The notes under the pieces: model-generated
Told to the model about the DNA's origin: nothing
The model's input: the letters and a program-made list of their open reading frames with translations, nothing else
Databases searched by the model: none
Position numbers and translations under genes: made by a program
Shown: positions 43,161-48,049 of the stretch, piece after piece
Layout of the letters: each line of letters opens with the position of its first letter
How positions within the stretch are numbered: the stretch's first letter is position 1
Assembly: GCA_030425905.1 (NCBI GenBank)
Contig: JAUHZT010000007.1
Location: forward strand, 1-48,049
Direction: 5' to 3'
Source: Gammaproteobacteria bacterium
GTDB taxonomy: Bacteria; Pseudomonadota; Gammaproteobacteria; Steroidobacterales; Woeseiaceae
Length of the DNA: 48,049 bases

Positions 43161-44483
43161 ATGAGTGCCGCTGCCGAGCAATTCGATGCCTACTGGATGC
43201 CGTTTACGGCCAACCGGGCCTTCAAGAAACAACCGCGCGTTGTGACTGGTGCGAGTGGTCACCACTACACAACCGACGACGGTCGCAAGCTGTACGATTT
43301 CTTCTCGGGGCTGTGGACCTCAGGAGTTGGCCATTGCCACCCGAAAATTGTCGAAGCGGTGCAACAGCAGGTTGCCACACTCGATTATGCAATCACCTTC
43401 CAGGTGAGTAACACGCGTTCCGCCGAACTGGCACGACGGGTGATTGACATTGCCCCGGAGGGGTTCACACAGTGCTTTTTTACCAACTCCGGATCTGAGT
43501 CTGTCGACTCGGCACTCAAGATTGCGCTTGCCTACCACCGCGCGCGAGGCGAAGGCCATCGCACGCGCCTGATCGGCCGTGAGCGTGGCTATCACGGGGT
43601 TAACTTCGGTGGCATGTCGGTAGGTGGCATGGTGCCGAATCGCAAGGCTTTCAGCGCCAACCTCATTCCCGGTGTTGATCACCTGCGCGCAACCATGGAT
43701 CTGAAGTTCACGGCATTCAGTGACGGCCAACCCGAGTGGGGTGGGCATCTCGCCGAGGACCTCGAACGCCTTGCGGCATTGCACGATGGCAGCAATATCG
43801 CGGCCGTCATCGTTGAGCCGGTTGCGGGATCGACCGGCGTGCTGCCGCCGCCTGTCGGCTACCTCCAGCGACTGCGTGAGATCTGCGACAAGCACGGCAT
43901 CCTGCTGATATTCGATGAAGTCATCACCGCTTTCGGACGACTCGGCAAGTCGTTTGCGGCCGACTATTTCGAGGTACAGCCCGACATTATTACGACCGCC
44001 AAGGGCCTGACCAATGGAGTTATTCCAATGGGCGCGGTGCTGGTTCGCGAACACGTTTATGATGCGTTTATGCAGGGCCCGGAGAACATGATCGAGCTGT
44101 TTCACGGCTATACCTATTCGGGGCACCCCGTCGCTGCCGCCGCTGGCATCGCGACGATGGATGTGTACCGCGACGAAGGCATCTTTGAACAGTCCGCCGA
44201 ACTCGCCAAACCGTTTGCCGAAATGCTGCATTCCTTCGACGATCACGACAAGGTCATCGATGTACGCAACTGCGGCCTGATGGGGGCCATAGAACTGGCG
44301 CCGCGCGAAGGCGCGCCGGGCGCACGCGGCATGGAAATGCACAAGCGTTGTTTCTGGGAAGAAGACCTTATGATCCGCAACGGTATGGACATCATTTCCT
44401 TCTCACCCTTCCTGAATTCAAAACTTTCTGACTGGGAACAGTCATTTGCCAAGTTTCGACGTCTGCTCGATTCCATCGAGTAG
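43161..44483 (+). CDS. Omega-amino acid:pyruvate aminotransferase (class III)
   Basis: A class-III PLP aminotransferase of 440 residues that moves the terminal amino group of an omega-amino acid such as beta-alanine to pyruvate. It shows WMPFTANRAFKKQPR (typical of beta-alanine:pyruvate enzymes), FFTNSGSESVDSALKIA, GYHGVNFGG, IVEPVAGSTGV, LIFDEVITAFGR and the PLP-Lys segment TTAKGLTNGVIPMGA. GGAGG lies 9 bases before the ATG. It is followed 19 bases later by methylmalonate-semialdehyde dehydrogenase. Together they would convert beta-alanine via malonate semialdehyde to acetyl-CoA. Beta-alanine is the best guess, not proven. Confidence 0.93.
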   Translation: MSAAAEQFDAYWMPFTANRAFKKQPRVVTGASGHHYTTDDGRKLYDFFSGLWTSGVGHCHPKIVEAVQQQVATLDYAITFQVSNTRSAELARRVIDIAPEGFTQCFFTNSGSESVDSALKIALAYHRARGEGHRTRLIGRERGYHGVNFGGMSVGGMVPNRKAFSANLIPGVDHLRATMDLKFTAFSDGQPEWGGHLAEDLERLAALHDGSNIAAVIVEPVAGSTGVLPPPVGYLQRLREICDKHGILLIFDEVITAFGRLGKSFAADYFEVQPDIITTAKGLTNGVIPMGAVLVREHVYDAFMQGPENMIELFHGYTYSGHPVAAAAGIATMDVYRDEGIFEQSAELAKPFAEMLHSFDDHDKVIDVRNCGLMGAIELAPREGAPGARGMEMHKRCFWEEDLMIRNGMDIISFSPFLNSKLSDWEQSFAKFRRLLDSIE

Positions 44484-44502
44484 CCAAACTGCCGGAGTCA
44501 CA

Positions 44503-46032
44503 ATGAACGCCACACCTGCAAAAAACATTAACGCGAAGAACACGATCGGTCACTATATAAACGGCGCCGACGTTGCCGACGCAGGGCGCAGCATGCCCGT
44601 CACCAACCCGGCCACCGGCGCTGTCGTTCGCCAGGTCGCTATGGGGTCCAGGGCCACTGTGGAAAGCGCCATTGCCGCCGCTGAGGCCGCCTTCCCCGCA
44701 TGGCGCAACACGCCGCCTGCCAAGCGCGCGCAGGTTATGTTCCGCTACAAGCAACTGCTCGAAGAAAATGCCGAAGAAATTGTATCGTTGCTCAGCGAAG
44801 AGCACGGCAAGGTGTATGACGATGCATTGGGTGAATTTAACCGTGGCATTGAAGTCGTCGAATACGCCTGCGGTATTCCCGAACTGCTCAAGGGTGAATT
44901 TTCGAAGAACGCAGGCCCCAATATCGATAGCTGGTCCGAACACCAGCCACTCGGCGTAGTGGCCGGCATTACACCGTTTAACTTTCCAGCCATGGTGCCA
45001 ATGTGGATGTTCCCGATGGCGATCGCCTGCGGTAATACATTCGTTCTGAAACCTTCCGAGAAAGACCCGAGCGCCCCGCTGATGCTGGCCAGATACCTGA
45101 GCGAGGCGGGCCTTCCGGATGGCGTATTCAACGTGGTCAACGGCGACAAGGAAGCGGTCGATACGCTGCTCGAAGACAAGCGCGTGCAGGCTGTCAGCTT
45201 TGTCGGCTCAACCGCTATTGCCGAGTACATCTACGCGACCGGCTCGCGCAACGGCAAGCGCGTGCAGGCGCTGGGCGGTGCCAAGAACCATGCCGTGGTA
45301 ATGCCCGACGCCGATATCGACAATGCTGTCAACGCATTGACCGGTGCCGCCTACGGCTCCTGTGGCGAGCGCTGTATGGCTATTTCGGTTGCCGTGTGCA
45401 TCGGCGATGAAACGGCCGATGCCGTGGTCGGGAAGCTCAAGGAACGGCTGGCAGACCTGAAAGTCGGCAATGGTAACGACCCGTCCAACCACATGGGCCC
45501 GCTCGTAACGAGTGAGCATCATGCGAAGGTACGCGGGTATGTCGATCTCGGCGTCGAAGAAGGCGCCGATCTCGTGGTTGACGGTCGCGACCTCGTCGTA
45601 GAAGGCCACGAGAACGGCTTCTTCCTCGGCCCCTGCCTGTTTGACAACGTAACGTCAGACATGCGCATTTACCAGGAGGAGATCTTCGGACCCGTACTGT
45701 GCATAGTGCGCGCAGATTCCGAAGAACAGGCAATGCAACTTATCGACGATCATGAGTACGGCAATGGCACCTGTATCTTCACGCGCGACGGAGAAGCCGC
45801 GCGCTATTTCGCGGACAATATCAAGGTCGGCATGGTCGGCATCAATGTGCCGTTGCCGGTACCGGTTGCCTACCACAGCTTTGGCGGCTGGAAGCGCTCG
45901 CTGTTCGGTGATTTGTATGCTTATGGCCCCGACAGCGTTCGTTTTTACACGCGCCGCAAGACTATTACGCAGCGCTGGCCTGCAGGCGGAGTGCGTGAGA
46001 AAGCGCAGTTCTCTTTCCCCAGCAACGCCTGA
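44503..46032 (+). CDS. mmsA: CoA-acylating methylmalonate-semialdehyde dehydrogenase
   Basis: A 509-residue aldehyde dehydrogenase that oxidises malonate or methylmalonate semialdehyde, with CoA acylation and decarboxylation, to acetyl- or propionyl-CoA. Signatures: GVVAGITPFNFPAMVPMWMF, TFVLKPSEKDPSAP, VGSTAIAEYIY, ALGGAKNHAVVMPDAD and the catalytic Cys in YGSCGERCMAIS. The upstream extension to 44446 would overlap the aminotransferase; the ATG at 44503 has GGAG 7 bases upstream. It is the second gene of the PuuR-controlled candidate operon and is followed by a strong hairpin. Confidence 0.95.
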   Translation: MNATPAKNINAKNTIGHYINGADVADAGRSMPVTNPATGAVVRQVAMGSRATVESAIAAAEAAFPAWRNTPPAKRAQVMFRYKQLLEENAEEIVSLLSEEHGKVYDDALGEFNRGIEVVEYACGIPELLKGEFSKNAGPNIDSWSEHQPLGVVAGITPFNFPAMVPMWMFPMAIACGNTFVLKPSEKDPSAPLMLARYLSEAGLPDGVFNVVNGDKEAVDTLLEDKRVQAVSFVGSTAIAEYIYATGSRNGKRVQALGGAKNHAVVMPDADIDNAVNALTGAAYGSCGERCMAISVAVCIGDETADAVVGKLKERLADLKVGNGNDPSNHMGPLVTSEHHAKVRGYVDLGVEEGADLVVDGRDLVVEGHENGFFLGPCLFDNVTSDMRIYQEEIFGPVLCIVRADSEEQAMQLIDDHEYGNGTCIFTRDGEAARYFADNIKVGMVGINVPLPVPVAYHSFGGWKRSLFGDLYAYGPDSVRFYTRRKTITQRWPAGGVREKAQFSFPSNA

Positions 46033-46040
46033 GCAACATG

Positions 46041-46070
46041 GCCGAACCCGGCTTGAACACCGGGTTCGGC
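46041..46070 (+). terminator. Hairpin after mmsA
   Basis: GCCGAACCCGG and CCGGGTTCGGC form a perfect 11-base stem with an 8-base loop, starting 9 bases after the mmsA stop. There is no T-tract, so termination strength is uncertain, but it separates mmsA from the next gene. Confidence 0.65.
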
Positions 46071-46128
46071 TAGCCTTGGTACCGGCTTCCTAGGTAAGAT
46101 CGTCGGCCCATCCCTATGGAGCCTGACA

Positions 46129-47004
46129 ATGAAACGCCTGAGCCTTGCTCTTCTCATCGTCTTTGCTATGCCTGTCAGTGCGCAGGAACTTGCCACTGCC
46201 TTCAAGTCGACCGAAGTCGCGCCCGGCATCCACCTGGTTGAAGGCGCTGATGGATTCGGTGGCGGTAACATTTCGCTACTAATAGGCAAACAGTACGTCA
46301 TGCTCGTTGATGATGGACTCGAACCGATCGCAAAGATTTTGCAGGAGTACGTTCAGGGTGTGGCTGGCCGACCGATCAACTTCGTCGTTAACACCCACGT
46401 ACACGGTGATCACGCCGGCGGCAATGCCTATTTCGCCGAAAATGGCACAGTTGTTGTGGCTCACGAGAACATACGCCGCCGCCTGCTGGAAGACGCCGAT
46501 CCGGCTGGCGGCCCCGCTGGCCTGCCTGTCCTGACCTTTGAAGACGGCGTCAATTTCTATCTCGATGGCATCGAGGCCCGTGTCTTTCATCTGCCGCACG
46601 CGCACACGGATGGCGACGCGGGCATTCTTTTTCCTGGCCTGAATGTTTTGCAAGCTGGCGACATGTTCTTCAACGGGTTGTTCCCGTTCATTGATCTTGA
46701 CAACGGCGGCAGCGTTAACGGCTATATCAGCGCACAACGCCGGTTGCTGGAAATGACCTCCCCGGACACCAAGATCATCCCGGGCCACGGCCCGCTGGCC
46801 AGCCGCGCCGACCTTGAGAAAGACCTCGCCACGCTGATAGAAGCGAGGGCGCTTGTCCAGGCGATGGTCGACGACGGCAAGACCGAAGACCAGATCGTTG
46901 CCGCCAATCCGCTGGCGAAGTTTCACGACAATTACAACTGGGGATTTATCACCACCGAGCGGATGACCCGCACGCTGTATCGCGACCTCACCAACGGACA
47001 ATAA
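46129..47004 (+). CDS. Exported metallo-beta-lactamase-fold hydrolase
   Basis: A 291-residue periplasmic protein with a signal peptide (LSLALLIVFAMPVSAQ) and the metallo-beta-lactamase fold. The zinc motif THVHGDHAGG gives His 90, His 92, Asp 94 and His 95. Further metal ligands are likely in LPHAHTDGD, LQAGDMFF and IPGHGPL. The family includes hydrolases of many esters and lactams; a true beta-lactamase is not implied. GGAG lies 8 bases before the ATG. The following M20 peptidase starts one base after its stop, so the two are very likely cotranscribed. Confidence 0.9.
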   Translation: MKRLSLALLIVFAMPVSAQELATAFKSTEVAPGIHLVEGADGFGGGNISLLIGKQYVMLVDDGLEPIAKILQEYVQGVAGRPINFVVNTHVHGDHAGGNAYFAENGTVVVAHENIRRRLLEDADPAGGPAGLPVLTFEDGVNFYLDGIEARVFHLPHAHTDGDAGILFPGLNVLQAGDMFFNGLFPFIDLDNGGSVNGYISAQRRLLEMTSPDTKIIPGHGPLASRADLEKDLATLIEARALVQAMVDDGKTEDQIVAANPLAKFHDNYNWGFITTERMTRTLYRDLTNGQ

Positions 47005-47005
47005 A

Positions 47006-48049
47006 ATGGATCATGAGAAGACCGCACAATTTGTGAACGATACCTGGGACTCCTCGATTATCCCCCAGCTATGTGACTACATTCGCATTCCGAACAAGTC
47101 ACCACACTTCGACCCTGACTGGGAAAAGCATGGCCACATGGACAAGGCGGTGCGCTTGCTCGAAGCATGGTGCAAGGAACAGCCCATCAAGGGCATGAGC
47201 GTGGAAATTGTGCGCATTGAAGGCCGCACGCCCATCCTGTTTCTCGACATACCGGGTGATTCCGACAATGTTGTGCTGCTGTACGGTCACTACGACAAGC
47301 AACCCGAGTTCAGCGGCTGGAATGCCGACCTGAGCCCTTGGGAACCTGTAATCAAAGACGGCAAGCTGTACGGTCGCGGCGGGGCAGATGACGGCTACGC
47401 AACTTTCGGCTCACTGACAGCTATTCGCGCGCTGCAGGAACAGGGCATTCCACACGCGCACTGCGTGGTAATTATCGAGGGTTGCGAAGAATCCGGCAGC
47501 TTTGACCTGCCCCACTATATCGACCTGCTCGGTGACCGAATCGGTTCACCTGACCTCGTCGTTTGCCTCGATGCGGAGTGCGGCAATTACGAACAGCTCT
47601 GGTGCACCACCTCACTGCGCGGCAACCTCACAGGTACCTTAAGCGCAAGCGTGCTGACCGAAGGCGTGCACTCCGGCAGTGCCGGCGGCATTGTGCCTTC
47701 CAGCTTCCGGGTGCTGCGCAAGGTCCTGAGCCGTATCGAAGATGAGCAGACCGGCAAATTGCTGCTCGACGATTTGTTCGTTGATATTCCCGAACAGCGT
47801 GATACGCAAGCGCGCCTTGCCGCTGAAACGCTTGACCGTTCGGTGTACACAAAGTACCCGTGGGTGGTGGAAAATCCGCAACCAACAGAGTCTCCGTACG
47901 AGTTACTGCTCAACAACACATGGCGCCCTACACTTAGTGTCACTGGTGCTGAAGGTCTGCCGTCACTCGTCGACGCGGGCAATGTTCAGTTACCGGGCAC
48001 CACATTAAAGCTGTCCTTCCGACTGCCACCAACCTGCGATGCGGAAGCC
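47006..48049 (+). CDS. M20-family metallopeptidase (partial, C-terminus beyond window)
   Basis: A zinc-dependent dipeptidase or carboxypeptidase of the M20 family. The visible 348 residues start MDHEKTAQFVNDTWD, with metal and catalytic residues in LLYGHYDKQPE (His, catalytic Asp), GRGGADDGYA (bridging Asp), IEGCEESGS (catalytic Glu, metal Glu) and CLDAECGN (Asp), then the lid-domain TEGVHSGSAGG. No signal peptide, so cytoplasmic. The remaining part (roughly 100 residues or more) lies past the window end. Substrate unknown; acidic or dipeptide substrates are typical. Confidence 0.93.
   Translation, partial: MDHEKTAQFVNDTWDSSIIPQLCDYIRIPNKSPHFDPDWEKHGHMDKAVRLLEAWCKEQPIKGMSVEIVRIEGRTPILFLDIPGDSDNVVLLYGHYDKQPEFSGWNADLSPWEPVIKDGKLYGRGGADDGYATFGSLTAIRALQEQGIPHAHCVVIIEGCEESGSFDLPHYIDLLGDRIGSPDLVVCLDAECGNYEQLWCTTSLRGNLTGTLSASVLTEGVHSGSAGGIVPSSFRVLRKVLSRIEDEQTGKLLLDDLFVDIPEQRDTQARLAAETLDRSVYTKYPWVVENPQPTESPYELLLNNTWRPTLSVTGAEGLPSLVDAGNVQLPGTTLKLSFRLPPTCDAEA

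Noticed and set aside
43320-44342. Minus-strand 340-codon open frame
   Set aside because: Antisense of the class-III aminotransferase, which has clear family motifs. Long antisense frames are common in GC-rich genes.
46129-47004. Antibiotic-resistance metallo-beta-lactamase
   Set aside because: Only the fold and zinc motif are shared with this very broad superfamily; nothing points to beta-lactam substrates.

Overview
The window reads as a chromosomal segment of a Gram-negative, free-living, aerobic heterotroph. The best match is a gammaproteobacterium, possibly marine. This rests on gene content (TonB-dependent receptor, OmpA-like protein, TolQ/ExbB-type protein, lipoproteins, DgkA, PuuR, heme A synthase) and on a moderately high GC content; I cannot name the species. 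Coding density is high. No stretch over 300 bases lacks a gene, and I see no rRNA, tRNA, CRISPR array, insertion sequence or phage gene. Non-ATG starts, mainly TTG and often coupled to an upstream stop codon, seem unusually common.

Region 1 (1-4470) is amino-acid biosynthesis. ilvH, proB and proA (cut by the window edge) form a tight minus-strand run. The acetolactate synthase large subunit is divergent on the plus strand, so the two subunits of one enzyme lie in opposite orientations. Region 2 (4473-9842) pairs a secreted S9 prolyl-oligopeptidase-type peptidase with a large TonB-dependent receptor, with an intrinsic terminator between them. This suggests peptide uptake and digestion. Region 3 (10066-13201) holds an alpha/beta hydrolase, an orphan ParA-type ATPase, a threonine/serine dehydratase and a pterin carbinolamine dehydratase.

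Region 4 (13282-28384) is the most unusual part: about 15 kb entirely on the minus strand. In transcription order it encodes a Ser/Thr kinase with four C-terminal zinc-ribbon units, a PP2C phosphatase, a Gly/Ser-rich lipoprotein, a second lipoprotein, a transmembrane Ser/Thr kinase with a TPR-like periplasmic part, a transmembrane FHA-PEGA-SUMF1 protein, a small acidic exported protein, a MotA/TolQ/ExbB-type proton-channel protein, an Hsp70/actin-like ATPase fused to FHA, two paralogous single-pass von Willebrand A (VWA) proteins, and an OmpA-like protein with a glycine zipper. The membrane helices of both VWA proteins begin with an F-L-D motif resembling the proton-carrying Asp of ExbD/TolR/MotB. 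I infer a phospho-regulated, proton-motive-force-coupled envelope machine in which VWA domains replace the usual periplasmic ExbD or OmpA domain. I recognise no described system with this full composition.

Region 5 (28605-34617) is lipid and envelope metabolism: DgkA, a PAP2 phosphatase, a GT4 glycosyltransferase with a Pho-box-like upstream repeat, glycerol kinase, a thioesterase and acetoacetyl-CoA synthetase. Region 6 (34641-41310) holds DUF2461 and a small conserved protein, a TauE/SafE-type permease, an octaheme lipoprotein with TPRs directly behind a cold-shock gene, an FMN alpha-hydroxy-acid dehydrogenase and heme A synthase. Region 7 (41307-48049) holds ilvE, then a PuuR-type regulator divergent from an omega-amino-acid aminotransferase and methylmalonate-semialdehyde dehydrogenase (probably beta-alanine/polyamine catabolism, with palindromic operator candidates between them), a periplasmic metallo-beta-lactamase-fold protein and the start of an M20 peptidase. 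All function calls come from reading translated sequence; no database search was run.
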